The notes beneath the pieces were generated by a model. It made no database searches, was not told the origin of the DNA, and saw only the letters and a program-made list of their open reading frames with translations. Of a stretch of 64,000 nucleotides of DNA, positions 42,224 through 53,259 are shown piece by piece. Source of the stretch: Pseudomonadales bacterium (GTDB taxonomy: Bacteria; Pseudomonadota; Gammaproteobacteria; Pseudomonadales; Azotimanducaceae); NCBI GenBank assembly GCA_019090615.1, contig JAHRVQ010000016.1, positions 1-64,000 on the forward strand. Direction: 5' to 3'. Position numbers and translations under genes: made by a program. Numbering within the stretch: the first letter of the stretch is position 1; each line of letters begins with the position of its first letter.

Positions 42224-42856
42224 CTAGTCTCTCATATCCAACTCTGCCTCAGACAAACTTGCCTGAAAGGCATCACGATCAAAGATGCGTTCCATATACT
42301 CTAAAATCGGCTTGCATTGCTTCGCCGGAAGCTCAATCCCGAGGTCTGGTAGTCTCCATAAGATGGGTCCTACACAACAGTCAACAAGCGTGAAATCATC
42401 ACTCATAAAATAAGGCTTCTCGGAAAATATAGGCGCAATCGAGGTCAGGCTTTCACGCAACTCCTTTTTAGATTTTTCAACCACCTGGTCTTTCGCTTTC
42501 GTCGACACAATAATATCTACTAGATCGCACCAATCTCTCTGGATACGATAAATAAACAACCGACTTTGTGCCCTGGCGACTGGATAAACAGGCAGCAATG
42601 GCGGATGAGGAAATCTCTCATCCAGATACTCCATGATTACCTGAGATTCGTATAACACCAGATCTCGATCTACCAGGGTAGGTAAACTATGGTACGGGTT
42701 TAAATCCACCAGGTCCTCTGGCATATTTCGCGGATCTACATCCACAATATCTACCGCGACGCCTTTTTCGGCCAGAACCAGACGTACTCTCTGGCTATAA
42801 TGATCACTACCGTTGGAGTAAAAAATCATTGATGAATGTTTAGCAACTACGCCCAT
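42224..42856 (-). CDS. sspA: Stringent starvation protein A
   Basis: A 210-residue GST-fold protein: an N-terminal thioredoxin-like domain ([24 protein letters not shown], then [40 protein letters not shown]) and a helical C-terminal domain. SspA binds RNA polymerase and affects stationary-phase and acid-stress genes. It lacks the glutathione catalytic residue expected of an active transferase. It is followed by sspB after about 35 bp. Confidence 0.95.
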   Translation of the reverse strand: MGVVAKHSSMIFYSNGSDHYSQRVRLVLAEKGVAVDIVDVDPRNMPEDLVDLNPYHSLPTLVDRDLVLYESQVIMEYLDERFPHPPLLPVYPVARAQSRLFIYRIQRDWCDLVDIIVSTKAKDQVVEKSKKELRESLTSIAPIFSEKPYFMSDDFTLVDCCVGPILWRLPDLGIELPAKQCKPILEYMERIFDRDAFQASLSEAELDMRD

Positions 42857-42965
42857 CTATCACCTCTCAAAATGGGATTATTTGGGGTCAAATCTATCAC
42901 TATAAATGACCTATATATTTGCAAGCCTCCGGCTCTATCGTTTGGCCCGAGCAGGCTCTGATCCG

Positions 42966-43835
42966 CTACGATTTATGGAATTCTTTGTCGTATTCACGAC
43001 CTAGAAGCCTTGCGAAGACATAGAAAAAAGCAAGAAACAGTAATACGTAACCACCAATCCGAGTGCGGTCGATACGCGCAGGCTCACCTACGTAATACAG
43101 GAAATTGGATAAATCGTATATTACCTGGTCATATTCTTCAGCACTTAAGCTGCCTGTCTGTGCAACTTTTTGCAATGGCGAATGACCAGAAGCACTGATT
43201 TCATCGTGACCACATATCTCTTCTAATAATAGCTCGTCAGTTTCGGGATCTCTTTTTTGCCCCCCGTTATCCGCTTTCTGTGGTAGTTGCCTACAGGCCG
43301 GACGAATCTGTCGACCCTGCAATCCAGCAAGCACATGCGGCATACCTACATTTTCGAAAACCAGATTATTAACCCCAAAAGGTCGAGCACTATCCTCGTA
43401 AAATGTTTTTAAGTAGGTATATACCCAGTCAGGACCTGCCTTAAGGTTACTTTGTAAAGTCAAATCCGGCGGTACTGCGCCAAACCAGAATTTAGCGTTA
43501 TCTTCAGATATAGCATTTTCCATCAGATCGCCAATTTTAGTATCAGGATCAAAAGCCAAATGTTTAAGCATTAATTCCTCAGGAATATCCAGATCTGTAG
43601 CAGTTCTCACATACCGTTGGTATTTAAGAGAATGGCAACCCATACAGTAATTCATATAGGTTTGTGCGCCACGCTGAAGCGACGGTTTATCCGATAGATC
43701 TGGCTCTATGTGTTCAAGATGATAACCACCAGATGAGGCGCTAGCCGTACTTAAAAAAGCAGTGCCTGTAAACAACATCCCAGTCAAAAGGAGTATTGAA
43801 AGCAACTTCGGCGCTAAGGTCAATTTATTTATCAT
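42966..43835 (-). CDS. petC: Ubiquinol–cytochrome c reductase, cytochrome c1
   Basis: 289 residues: signal peptide (cut near residue 33), heme c motif CMGCH at 64–68, the axial methionine region NVGMPHVLAGLQG, and a C-terminal membrane anchor (GGYVLLFLAFFYVFARLLG). It passes electrons from the Rieske centre to soluble cytochrome c in the periplasm. Its ATG overlaps the petB stop. An insertion with CRQLPQKADNGG … ICGHDE provides a second Cys pair, which could form a disulfide, as seen in related proteins. Confidence 0.96.
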   Translation of the reverse strand: MINKLTLAPKLLSILLLTGMLFTGTAFLSTASASSGGYHLEHIEPDLSDKPSLQRGAQTYMNYCMGCHSLKYQRYVRTATDLDIPEELMLKHLAFDPDTKIGDLMENAISEDNAKFWFGAVPPDLTLQSNLKAGPDWVYTYLKTFYEDSARPFGVNNLVFENVGMPHVLAGLQGRQIRPACRQLPQKADNGGQKRDPETDELLLEEICGHDEISASGHSPLQKVAQTGSLSAEEYDQVIYDLSNFLYYVGEPARIDRTRIGGYVLLFLAFFYVFARLLGREYDKEFHKS

Positions 43836-45091
43836 TAGCTAGTCACCCTCTCTGGAACCGGCTTGGTTTTCTCTACCGCTGTGTACCAGGGCATCAGCAG
43901 GAAAAAACCAAAATAAATAGCGGTACATATTTGCGCAATAAGTGTTTTAACCGGCGTAGGGTGAACCGTACCTAAATAACCGAGAATGAAGAATGCAATG
44001 ATAAAGATAGTTAGGAAACACTTACTACCCATTCCTTTGTAACGCATAGACTTTACTGGCGAGCGATCGAGCCATGGCACCACAAACAATATCGCAATAG
44101 CACCAGCCATGACCACCAGACCCCAGAACTTGGCGGTCATTCCAAACAACGGAAAAGTCGCCGCTCGAAGCATTGAATAGAAGGGTGTGTAGTACCACAC
44201 TGGCGCAATAAGCTCAGGTGTTTTTAGTGGATTGGCTGGTTCGTAATTTGGATGCTCAATCAAATACCCGCCGCCATCCGGATAGAAAAACAACACCAGA
44301 CAGAATACGAACAAAAACAACACCACTGCAGGCAGGTCATGTCCTATTGTGTAGTATGGATGGAACGGTATGCCATCTAAAGGTTTACCGTCCTCGTCAA
44401 CGTGTTTCTTGATATCAACGCCGTCGGGATTATTTGAACCCACTTCGTGTAGTGCCAAAATATGTAAAACTACCAGCGCAATCAGAATAATAGGTAATAA
44501 CGCGACGTGCAGCGCAAAGAAACGATTCAGAGTAATGCCGGACATATTAAAATCACCCCGAACCCAGGTCATCAAGTCATCCCCTACCACCGGTACGGCC
44601 CCTGCCAGCGAAACAATCACCTGGGCCCCCCAGTAGGACATATTGCCCCAGGGCAACAGATAACCAAAAAAACCTTCAGCCATTAAAGCCAGATAGATCA
44701 ACATACCAAACACCCAGATGAGTTCTCTTGGTTTTTGGTATGATCCGTATAGCAAACCACGAAACATATGCAGGTATACCACGACAAAAAAGGCTGATGC
44801 ACCGGTGGAATGCATATAACGTAACAACCAACCGTAATCCACATCGCGCATTATATATTCAATCGACGCAAAAGCACCGTCACCCGTGGGCACGTAACTC
44901 ATCGTTAACCAAATACCTGTCACCAGCTGATTAGCTAGAACAACAAATGCCAGGATTCCAAATATGTACCAAAAATTAAAATTCTTCGGCGCATAATATT
45001 TCGACATATGTTTTTCATAGGTCTCGGTGACAGGCAATCTTGCATCTACCCACACCATAATATCTTTTAGCGATTGCTCAATTGAAGCCAT
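43835..45091 (-). CDS. petB: Ubiquinol–cytochrome c reductase, cytochrome b
   Basis: 418 residues with eight to nine membrane helices. The heme ligand histidines are in LLRYMHSTGASAFFVVVYLHMFRG and FFALHVALLPIILIALVVLHILALHEVG. The quinol-oxidation site motif reads PVWY (in LIAPVWYYTPFYSML) rather than the PEWY of mitochondria, a variant I recall from beta- and gammaproteobacteria. It forms the membrane core of the bc1 complex. It overlaps both petA and petC by one base. Confidence 0.97.
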   Translation of the reverse strand: MASIEQSLKDIMVWVDARLPVTETYEKHMSKYYAPKNFNFWYIFGILAFVVLANQLVTGIWLTMSYVPTGDGAFASIEYIMRDVDYGWLLRYMHSTGASAFFVVVYLHMFRGLLYGSYQKPRELIWVFGMLIYLALMAEGFFGYLLPWGNMSYWGAQVIVSLAGAVPVVGDDLMTWVRGDFNMSGITLNRFFALHVALLPIILIALVVLHILALHEVGSNNPDGVDIKKHVDEDGKPLDGIPFHPYYTIGHDLPAVVLFLFVFCLVLFFYPDGGGYLIEHPNYEPANPLKTPELIAPVWYYTPFYSMLRAATFPLFGMTAKFWGLVVMAGAIAILFVVPWLDRSPVKSMRYKGMGSKCFLTIFIIAFFILGYLGTVHPTPVKTLIAQICTAIYFGFFLLMPWYTAVEKTKPVPERVTS

Positions 45092-45693
45092 TAGACTGCC
45101 TCCTCGTCTACGCCGATAACTAATACCGATTCAGTTTCATAATAGTGGGGTGGCACTTCCAGGTTTGAGGGTGCTGGTACGCCTGAATATACGCGTCCGG
45201 CCAAATCAAATTTTGAGCCGTGACAGGGACAATAGAAGCCTCCCTTCCAGTTAGCATCATATTCTTTGGGCTCAATGGCGGGGCGGAATTTTGGCGAACA
45301 ACCAAGATGGGTGCATAGGCCAACTAAAACCAGGACGTCAGGACGAATAGATCGCGTCCCATTTTTGGCGTATCCAGGCTGTTGCTTTTCATCATCAGAT
45401 TCAGGGTCGGCCAGTCTCTCAGTATCTGCGTCAAGCAACGCTAACATCTCCTCTGAGCGCTTCACCACAAATATCGGCTTGTCTCGCCAGGCAGGAATGG
45501 GACCAATAATATCCCCAACTTTAAGCTTTCCTATATCAACCTTGATTGGAGCGCCTGCAGCCAGGGCCCTGGCACTCGGATTCCAGGAACCCAAAAACGG
45601 AACAGCCACACCTACAACACCTGCACCACCAACAACCAGATTAGCGCCAATTAAAAAATTACGTCGCCCCTCGTTAATGCTGTCTTCACTCAC
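45091..45693 (-). CDS. petA: Ubiquinol–cytochrome c reductase, Rieske iron–sulfur subunit
   Basis: From GTG 45693 the protein has 200 residues beginning MSEDSINEGRRNFLIG, a twin-arginine signal anchor. The 2Fe-2S ligands are in LCTHLGC and FYCPCHGSKFD. An in-frame ATG at 45756 would add 21 residues, but it abuts the U-run of the rpsI terminator and lacks homology, and GAGG precedes the GTG. It accepts electrons from ubiquinol at cytochrome b and passes them to c1. It is first in petABC. Confidence 0.94.
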   Translation of the reverse strand: MSEDSINEGRRNFLIGANLVVGGAGVVGVAVPFLGSWNPSARALAAGAPIKVDIGKLKVGDIIGPIPAWRDKPIFVVKRSEEMLALLDADTERLADPESDDEKQQPGYAKNGTRSIRPDVLVLVGLCTHLGCSPKFRPAIEPKEYDANWKGGFYCPCHGSKFDLAGRVYSGVPAPSNLEVPPHYYETESVLVIGVDEEAV

Positions 45694-45756
45694 AGAGTCA
45701 TCTCTCCCTCTAAAATTATCAACCACAACAAATGCTGAGTTTGTAATAGGCCTCAT

Positions 45757-45808
45757 AAAAAACCCGCCGATTTTAACATACTCCTTACAGGAATTGTCGG
45801 TCGGCGGG
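45757..45808 (-). terminator. Rho-independent terminator of rplM-rpsI
   Basis: On the minus strand the arms CCCGCCGA (45808–45801) and TCGGCGGG (45770–45763) form an 8-bp GC-rich stem. The loop contains a small inner hairpin, and six Ts follow. It separates the ribosomal protein operon from petABC. Confidence 0.85.
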
Positions 45809-45854
45809 ATATTCTCTACTTACACCTCCATCATCAATGGAGAAAATAGGCAGT

Positions 45855-46241
45855 TTAACGTTTGGAGAACTGAGGTTTCTTTCTTGCTTTACGTAAGCCA
45901 ACTTTTTTCCGTTCAACCGCTCGTGCGTCACGAGTAACAAAACCAGCTTTACGCAAGGATGGCCTTAAGGTTTCATCGTAATCCATCAGTGCGCGTGTAA
46001 TACCATGCCGAATTGCACCGGCCTGGCCAAATCCACCACCGCCTTTAACCGTCACATGAAAGTCAAACTTCTCAGTCATCTCTACTAACTGGAGTGGCTG
46101 GCGCACAATCATTCGTGCTGTTTCCCGTCCAAAATATTCATCCAGAGGTCGCTTATTAACGACAATATTGCCTTGCCCAGCACTCATAAAAACTCGTGCT
46201 TTGGCAGATTTTCTTCTTCCCGTACCGTAATACTGCGTCAT
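45855..46241 (-). CDS. rpsI: 30S ribosomal protein S9
   Basis: 128 residues. It has the N-terminal [16 protein letters not shown] and the highly basic C-terminus ending RKKPQFSKR that reaches the P-site tRNA. It follows rplM by 15 bp in the universal rplM-rpsI operon. The sequence is complete, and a strong terminator follows. Confidence 0.98.
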   Translation of the reverse strand: MTQYYGTGRRKSAKARVFMSAGQGNIVVNKRPLDEYFGRETARMIVRQPLQLVEMTEKFDFHVTVKGGGGFGQAGAIRHGITRALMDYDETLRPSLRKAGFVTRDARAVERKKVGLRKARKKPQFSKR

Positions 46242-46256
46242 ATATAAACCTTTATA

Positions 46257-46685
46257 CTATAGCTCAAGCGGTTGTGGCTGCTGTGCCGAATGAGGATGCT
46301 CGTTTCCAGCATAGACTTTAAGCTTGGCAAGCATTGCCCGGCTTAGTTTGTTTTTTGGCATCATACCTTTTATAGCTGATTCCAATGCTCTCTCTGGCGC
46401 CTTATCGATCAACTTGTCGAAAGATATGGACTTGATACCTCCAGGATAGCCTGTGTGATGATAATACATCTTATCAGTCGTTTTATTACCACTGACTTTC
46501 ACCTTCTCAGCGTTTACTACAACGATATAGTCGCCGGTATCCACATGGGGCGTATATTCTGCCTTGTGCTTGCCTCGTAGGCGATTGGCGATTTCTGTAG
46601 AAATTCGGCCGAGAGTCTTGTCTGTCGCGTCAACCAGATACCAGTTACGCTTCACAGTTTCTTTTTTAGCGGAGTAAGTTTTCAT
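46257..46685 (-). CDS. rplM: 50S ribosomal protein L13
   Basis: 142 residues from ATG 46685 ([20 protein letters not shown]). It has the L13 blocks [30 protein letters not shown] and [21 protein letters not shown]. An upstream in-frame start would add 19 non-homologous residues. It is first in the rplM-rpsI operon. Confidence 0.98.
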   Translation of the reverse strand: MKTYSAKKETVKRNWYLVDATDKTLGRISTEIANRLRGKHKAEYTPHVDTGDYIVVVNAEKVKVSGNKTTDKMYYHHTGYPGGIKSISFDKLIDKAPERALESAIKGMMPKNKLSRAMLAKLKVYAGNEHPHSAQQPQPLEL

Positions 46686-46772
46686 GATTTGCCAAGGGAA
46701 TTCTGGATCGCGAATATTACTTATTACACCACCTGTTCGCAAGCCGTATTAGCCCCCGAACGCGATTATTTA

Positions 46773-47930
46773 TCACGGAAGATGCTCATTGGCCAGATAT
46801 TCCTGGGATTGCATCTCCTGTAACCGGCTCGCAGTACGCTGAAATTCAAAAGTAAGCCGCGTACCGGCATAAAGCGCCAGCACCGGAGCCTCTGCAGATA
46901 AAATTAATTTGACATTGTGATCGTAGAATTCATCCACCAGGCTAATAAAGCGCCTCGCTGCATCTTCTTTCTGTTCGGTGAATCTTGGCACATTACTAAT
47001 TAATACTGTCTGAAATATCATTGCCAGTTCAATGTAGTCATTTTGACTTCTTGGGCCTTCACACAGCTCAACAAAATCGAACCAGACCACACCCTCGCCA
47101 CAATGACGCGCCAGAATCATGCGACCTTCAATTTCTAGCTCAACATTTTCGCCACTTTCGCCAGTGGCAAGGGCCTGATAACTGCGGCTCAGGCTGACAT
47201 CTGCCGCTGCATCCAATGGCTGATGATAAATTTCAGCAGACTCCAACAGACGTAACCGATAATCAACCCCGCCATCGACATTAAGAACCCGTGTATATTG
47301 ATTAATAACCTCTATAGCTGGCAAAAACTTTCGCCGTTGCAAGCCATTTCGATAAAGATTCTCAGGTTTTACATTCGACGTTGCAACCAATACCAGGCCA
47401 TTAGCAAACATCGACTCCAACAATCCTGCTAACAACATTGCATCCGCAATATCGCTGACAAAGAATTCATCAAAACACAGCACCCGCACTTCGGCAGCAA
47501 ATTGTTCGGCAATTTTCGTTAACGGATTAGGCTCTCCCTGAAGGGATTTTAATTGAGTATGTACATGCCGCATAAATCGATGGAAATGCATCCGCCGCTT
47601 ATCCTCAAACGGCAACGAATCAAAAAACACATCCATAAGATACGTTTTACCACGGCCAACACCCCCCCAAAAATACAAGCCTTTTACACTATTGTCTGTA
47701 CCTTTGCGGTCTGTACCTTTACGTTTCGACCGGGTGCCAAAAATGCGGTCGATGAAACCTGGCCTCTGCACTGGCGCAAGCAAATCATCAAACAGACGCT
47801 GCAGATGCTCTACAGCCTTCGCCTGAGCCTTATCGGGCTGAAGCTCTCCTGATTCCAGAGAAGCTTCGTACTTGGCCAGCGGGCCGTTATTATGCGTAGT
47901 AATATTATTCACACCAGGTCTTTTCTTCAA
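46773..47930 (-). CDS. zapE: Cell division ATPase ZapE
   Basis: A 385-residue AFG1-like ATPase with Walker A in GGVGRGKTYLMDVF, Walker B LCFDEFFVSD and the family block FVATSN-type LVATSNVKPENLYRNGLQR. ZapE associates with the Z ring late in constriction in enterics. It lies upstream of rplM on the same strand, as in many proteobacteria. The C-terminal region is complete. Confidence 0.95.
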   Translation of the reverse strand: MKKRPGVNNITTHNNGPLAKYEASLESGELQPDKAQAKAVEHLQRLFDDLLAPVQRPGFIDRIFGTRSKRKGTDRKGTDNSVKGLYFWGGVGRGKTYLMDVFFDSLPFEDKRRMHFHRFMRHVHTQLKSLQGEPNPLTKIAEQFAAEVRVLCFDEFFVSDIADAMLLAGLLESMFANGLVLVATSNVKPENLYRNGLQRRKFLPAIEVINQYTRVLNVDGGVDYRLRLLESAEIYHQPLDAAADVSLSRSYQALATGESGENVELEIEGRMILARHCGEGVVWFDFVELCEGPRSQNDYIELAMIFQTVLISNVPRFTEQKEDAARRFISLVDEFYDHNVKLILSAEAPVLALYAGTRLTFEFQRTASRLQEMQSQEYLANEHLP

Positions 47931-47954
47931 AAGGTCAAGCGAATACTTGCAGTA

Positions 47955-49265
47955 CTAACCCTGCAACCTGCATTCTGCAGCCAATGCATGGGCCTCAAGC
48001 CCCTCTTCTCTAGCCAGAATTGCGGCGGCACGGTTCAGCGTAACTGCACCTTTTCTGGAACATTGCACTAATGATGAACGCACTTGAAAATCATAAACCC
48101 CCAATGGTGACGCAAATCGAGCAGTGCCGTTAGTAGGCAATACATGGCTCGGTCCGGCAGAATAATCTCCCACCACCTCCGCACTATGATTACCAATAAA
48201 TATCGCGCCTGCATGACGCACTTTGTTCAACAGTAATTCCGGCTCAGACAGTGCTATTTCCAGGTGCTCTGGTGCAATTCGATTAACAATATCCGCAGCT
48301 TCCTGCAGGTTTCTGACATAGATCAATGCACCTCGGTCTACTATTGAACGCTGAATTATTTGCTTGCGCTTCATTGTTGGAAGTTGTGTAGAAATTCTGG
48401 CTTCAACCTCATCGAGTAACCGTTTATCGGTAGAAATTAAAATCGACTGAGCTAATTCATCATGCTCAGCCTGCGCAAACATATCCATAACTAACCACTC
48501 TGGATTAGCTGTTCCATCAGCAACAATAACCACCTCTGAAGGCCCGGCAATCATATCGATGCCTACCTGACCAAAAACTTGTTCTTTGGCCGTCGCAACG
48601 TAGATATTGCCCGGCCCTACAATCTTATCAACTCGGGGTATAGACTCAGTACCATACGCTAACGCCGCTATTGCCTGCGCGCCACCAACTCGAAACATCC
48701 TGTCAACACCGCATAAATGGGCCGCCGCTAACAATATATCACTCAGTTCACCATCAGGCGCGGGTACCATTAAGATAACTTCCTCAACCTCTGCAACCTT
48801 AGCCGGAATAACAGTCATAATTACACTGGATGGATAGGATGCCTTCCCGCCTGGCACATAAACACCAACCCGCGCCATACCGCGCACAATCTGACCTAAC
48901 TTATTGCCTGTTGAGTCTTCATAACTCCAGTCAACCTGACCACCAAGAGCCTGCTTTTGTTTTTGGTGATAATCTTTAACTCGCGCAATAGAATCAGCCA
49001 GGGCCTCTAACACCAACGGATCAACCTTATCACAAGCCTGCTGCATAGCCTGTCGCCGGACCTCCAGATTCGCCGGATCATTCAAACTAACACGATCAAA
49101 TTGATTGGTTAACTCAAGTACGGCCAAATCACCCCGCCGCCTCACATCATCGATAATATCCTCGACCACCTGTTTTACATCTAGCTGTCGTTGCACCGGC
49201 ATTTGTAACAGCGCATCCAGATCAGTTTCAAAATCATCGCAAGACACGTCCAACATCTTAATCAT
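47955..49265 (-). CDS. hisD: Histidinol dehydrogenase
   Basis: 436 residues. It contains the family signature region IDMIAGPSEVVIVADGTANPEWLVMDMFAQAEHD and the zinc and catalytic residues in EHLEIAL and NHSAEVVGDYSAGPSHVLPT. It catalyses the last two steps of histidine synthesis, histidinol to histidine, with NAD. It overlaps hisG by 4 bp. The other his genes are not in the window, so the pathway is split, as in Pseudomonas. Confidence 0.97.
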   Translation of the reverse strand: MIKMLDVSCDDFETDLDALLQMPVQRQLDVKQVVEDIIDDVRRRGDLAVLELTNQFDRVSLNDPANLEVRRQAMQQACDKVDPLVLEALADSIARVKDYHQKQKQALGGQVDWSYEDSTGNKLGQIVRGMARVGVYVPGGKASYPSSVIMTVIPAKVAEVEEVILMVPAPDGELSDILLAAAHLCGVDRMFRVGGAQAIAALAYGTESIPRVDKIVGPGNIYVATAKEQVFGQVGIDMIAGPSEVVIVADGTANPEWLVMDMFAQAEHDELAQSILISTDKRLLDEVEARISTQLPTMKRKQIIQRSIVDRGALIYVRNLQEAADIVNRIAPEHLEIALSEPELLLNKVRHAGAIFIGNHSAEVVGDYSAGPSHVLPTNGTARFASPLGVYDFQVRSSLVQCSRKGAVTLNRAAAILAREEGLEAHALAAECRLQG

Positions 49266-49915
49266 GATGAAGAAACCACTTGCGAGAGGTCGTGCGTTAT
49301 TTGATGAATACGTTCATACTTCATTTTCAATGAGGTCTTATTAACTATGAGACGAGTACTAATGTCCGCAATATGCTCAATCGCTATTAAGCCATTAGCC
49401 CTGAGCGTATTGCCAGTTTCCACAATATCTACGATCTGGTGAGCCAGGCCTGTTACCGGCGCCAGCTCCATCGCACCATATAACTTTATAATGTCAACCT
49501 GCTGACCTTTTTCTGCATAATAGCGCTTGGCTATATTAACAAATTTGGTAGCGACCTTAAGCCTCGATGGATTCTGACGATCAGGATCATAACCTTCCTC
49601 AAGCACCGCCACCATCATATCGCAAACACCGATTTTCAAATCAAGCGGTTGATAATACCCCTGTTCACCCTGCTCCAATAGCACATCCCTGCCAGCCATG
49701 CCCATATCTGCAATGCCATGCTCAACATAGGTAGCGACGTCAATACTTCGCAGCACCATTAACTGTAGATTAGGTTGATTAGTATCAAAAACAAGTTTCC
49801 GAGATTTCGGTATATCCTCTGCAGGCAGGATACCGATTTCAGACAACAATGCCAACGCATCCTGTAAGGGGCGACCTTTGGTTAAAGCAAGCGTAATTTT
49901 ATTATTCATAGTCAT
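49262..49915 (-). CDS. hisG: ATP phosphoribosyltransferase, short form
   Basis: A 217-residue HisG with TLALTKGRPLQDALALL, YVEHGIADMGMAGRDVLLE and the PRPP-binding EPVTGLAHQIVDIVETGNTLRANGL. It lacks the C-terminal regulatory ACT-like domain of long HisG. Short enzymes need the HisZ subunit for activity and feedback by histidine, so a hisZ gene is expected elsewhere. It catalyses the first step of histidine synthesis. Confidence 0.96.
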   Translation of the reverse strand: MTMNNKITLALTKGRPLQDALALLSEIGILPAEDIPKSRKLVFDTNQPNLQLMVLRSIDVATYVEHGIADMGMAGRDVLLEQGEQGYYQPLDLKIGVCDMMVAVLEEGYDPDRQNPSRLKVATKFVNIAKRYYAEKGQQVDIIKLYGAMELAPVTGLAHQIVDIVETGNTLRANGLIAIEHIADISTRLIVNKTSLKMKYERIHQITHDLSQVVSSS

Positions 49916-51190
<1,275 letters not shown>

Positions 51191-51430
51191 CTAACCCTGG
51201 CTACTGTTTTCTATTTGTGTGAGGCAACGCATGCTGACCGCATGAATTTCACCGCTACCAATTTTTTCATTCAGTAAACCATAGATCAGCTGCTGCCGTT
51301 TTACACGACTCAGGCCTTCAAACAAATCACCAACTACCAATACTGATATTTTATTACCTTCGGATTGTAGTTCGATGTCACAACCCGGCAAACCAGACGC
51401 CAGCAGCTGCTTAATTTCATCTTCATTCAT
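51191..51430 (-). CDS. ibaG: BolA family protein IbaG
   Basis: From ATG 51430 the protein has 79 residues (MNEDEIKQLLASGLPGCDIELQSEGNK), with the BolA fold and the conserved SRVKRQQLIYGLLNEKI, then IHAVSMRCLT. GAGGAG lies upstream. An alternative start 24 bp earlier is less likely. BolA proteins pair with monothiol glutaredoxins in iron–sulfur handling. It lies 3 bp before murA. Confidence 0.93.
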   Translation of the reverse strand: MNEDEIKQLLASGLPGCDIELQSEGNKISVLVVGDLFEGLSRVKRQQLIYGLLNEKIGSGEIHAVSMRCLTQIENSSQG

Positions 51431-51686
51431 TACTTCAATTCTCCTCACCACCACTACAAAATTAACTACGCGTATAGATCAAACACCGAGACTGATGAGC
51501 AGTCTCTAAAAAGTGCGCTAGCATACCATGCCCGCCTGGTGGAATATTAATTTTGAGGGGATTGAACCTTATAACCGAGAATAAGCTCGGGTTAAAACAG
51601 AAAGTATTCAGATAGCGGATGAATAAATAACCTGGCGCATATATTGATAAGCTGAATTCTATGCCTTCAGCGGTTATTTAAAGACC

Positions 51687-52055
51687 TCATAACTGCTTTG
51701 GGGCAAAGGAAATGATATCCCGAACACCCGATACTTCTGCCATTTCGAGTAACTGCTGAGGGGGATTACTGATTAATAGCGTTTTATCGAGCTGATATGC
51801 CCTTCGCTGCCAGGAAATGAGCAGCGCGACAACCGAAGTGCCAACGACTTCCGCCTCTTTAAAATCGAACACCAGACTATCAACCGATCGTTGCAGTGCC
51901 TCGAAACCCTGCGCCTGATACGCAGCCACTGAATCAACTGACAAACGGCCTAGCACTTTATAAGTACCCGTATCACTGACTTGCTGTAGTAATCTACTAC
52001 CCGACTCGGTCCTGGCATTAGCGCCTTGATTGTTGCGGAAAAGCTTATTAACCAT
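51687..52055 (-). CDS. mlaB: STAS-domain phospholipid transport protein MlaB
   Basis: 122 residues. A STAS domain occupies about residues 30–120 (KVLGRLSVDSVAAYQAQGFEAL, LVFDFKEAEVVGTSVVALLISWQRRA). In the Mla system this cytoplasmic subunit binds the ATPase MlaF and is needed for complex stability. It is the last gene of mlaFEDCB and overlaps mlaC by 8 bp. The N-terminal 20 residues are poorly conserved. Confidence 0.9.
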   Translation of the reverse strand: MVNKLFRNNQGANARTESGSRLLQQVSDTGTYKVLGRLSVDSVAAYQAQGFEALQRSVDSLVFDFKEAEVVGTSVVALLISWQRRAYQLDKTLLISNPPQQLLEMAEVSGVRDIISFAPKQL

Positions 52056-52635
52056 CGTTCCAACGCTTTATTACAAGATCCATATTGCCATTCGCTGAGT
52101 CCATCTGAGCACTAAACTGCGAACGAAATTGCAGCCCCAGATTAATCCCATCAATCACCAGGTTCCTTAATTTCCATTGCTCCTCAAGCAACCTCAAATC
52201 ATAACGAATATTGAACACAGGCCCATCGTGACTATGTACAGCTAAGGTAATTTTTGCACGACCAGGCTTCTTTTGCGGTTTGGTGGGTTTTAATACTTCG
52301 ACCCGCTCATTATTAAATTCTACCAATGCCTTTGCGTACGTCTCGACCAGCGAACGATGAAAGGCAGCCTGAAACTGTTGCTGTTGCTGCGCAGAGGCCC
52401 GACGAAAATATTTCGCCATGACATTGCGTGAATAACCTTCAAAATCTATAAAAGGGCTTATGGTCTCGTCCAGTTGATCAAAAAACCACTGCCGATCGGT
52501 TTCATACCGGGGCTGAATTTCCACCAGACGAACAAGCATTTGTTGCGTCGCTCGGTTCACTGCATCATAGGGCTCTTCAGCTGCCAATACGCTGCTTGTA
52601 AGACAGGAAAAAACAATAAAAATCAGTATCCTCAA
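52048..52635 (-). CDS. mlaC: Periplasmic phospholipid-binding protein MlaC
   Basis: 195 residues with a signal peptide (about 1–18) and the Tol-toluene-tolerance Ttg2D/MlaC fold: DAVNRATQQMLVRLVEI, ISPFIDFEGYSRNVMAKYFRRASAQQQQQFQAAFHRSLVETYAKALVEF and WKLRNLVIDGINLGLQFRSQF. It shuttles phospholipids across the periplasm between the outer-membrane MlaA complex and MlaFEDB. It follows mlaD after 11 bp. Confidence 0.95.
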   Translation of the reverse strand: MRILIFIVFSCLTSSVLAAEEPYDAVNRATQQMLVRLVEIQPRYETDRQWFFDQLDETISPFIDFEGYSRNVMAKYFRRASAQQQQQFQAAFHRSLVETYAKALVEFNNERVEVLKPTKPQKKPGRAKITLAVHSHDGPVFNIRYDLRLLEEQWKLRNLVIDGINLGLQFRSQFSAQMDSANGNMDLVIKRWNDG

Positions 52636-52646
52636 GAATTACTCCA

Positions 52647-53099
52647 CTAAAATTTATTCAATAAAAATTTACCGATCAACTCTTCCAGTACCACGGCAGA
52701 CTGAGTATCCGTAATTTCATCACCATCCGTCAAATATTCATCCTCAGCACCGATAGTCAGGCCCACCAGCTTCCCGCCGATCAAACCCTCTGTGAGTATT
52801 GCGGCTGTCGTATCAATGCTAATTTCATTCACATCGGCATCAATTTCTAACCGCACCAGCGCCATAAATGACTCCTGATCCAGACTTATTTCTGCTACAT
52901 TACCCACAACCACCCCAGCAATGCTAACTTTGCCACGCACCACCAAACCACCAATATTTTCGAATCGCGCATAGACTGTGTAGGTATCGGCATCTCTGCC
53001 GACATCAAATCCACTTACCTTGATCGCCAGTACTGCCAGCGAAATCAATCCCGCTAACATAAATGTTCCCACAACGATTTCAATGGATCTCATCTGCAT
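52647..53099 (-). CDS. mlaD: MCE-domain phospholipid transport protein MlaD
   Basis: 150 residues. An N-terminal membrane anchor (about 6–27) is followed by one MCE domain (VYARFENIGGLVVRGKVSIAGVVVGNVAEISLD …) and a C-terminal helix (SAVVLEELIGKFLLNKF) that contributes to the hexamer pore. It is the periplasmic ring of the Mla transporter. The gap of 160 bp to mlaE upstream is larger than usual and holds a 13-bp tandem duplication. Confidence 0.95.
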   Translation of the reverse strand: MQMRSIEIVVGTFMLAGLISLAVLAIKVSGFDVGRDADTYTVYARFENIGGLVVRGKVSIAGVVVGNVAEISLDQESFMALVRLEIDADVNEISIDTTAAILTEGLIGGKLVGLTIGAEDEYLTDGDEITDTQSAVVLEELIGKFLLNKF

Positions 53100-53152
53100 T
53101 GTTAGTCTATTTCCATTTATTGATTGATGCGTATCATTGCTTATATTTAAAG

Positions 53153-53178
53153 CTTAGTTATCAACCTTAGTTATCAAC
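53153..53178. repeat. Perfect 13-bp tandem duplication between mlaE and mlaD
   Basis: CTTAGTTATCAAC occurs twice in direct succession, followed by CC. It lies inside the mla operon, between the stop of mlaE and the start of mlaD. Confidence 0.7.
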
Positions 53179-53259
53179 CCAAGCGCTAACTGCCGTTCAC
53201 ACTAATTGCCCCAAAGCTGTCTGTCTCACTATATTCTCACCAGGGTTTTGTCTTTCCGG

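Noticed and set aside
45694-45756. ATG 45756 as the petA start
   Set aside because: It abuts the U-run of the rpsI terminator and adds 21 residues with no family similarity. GTG 45693 gives the normal twin-arginine N-terminus.
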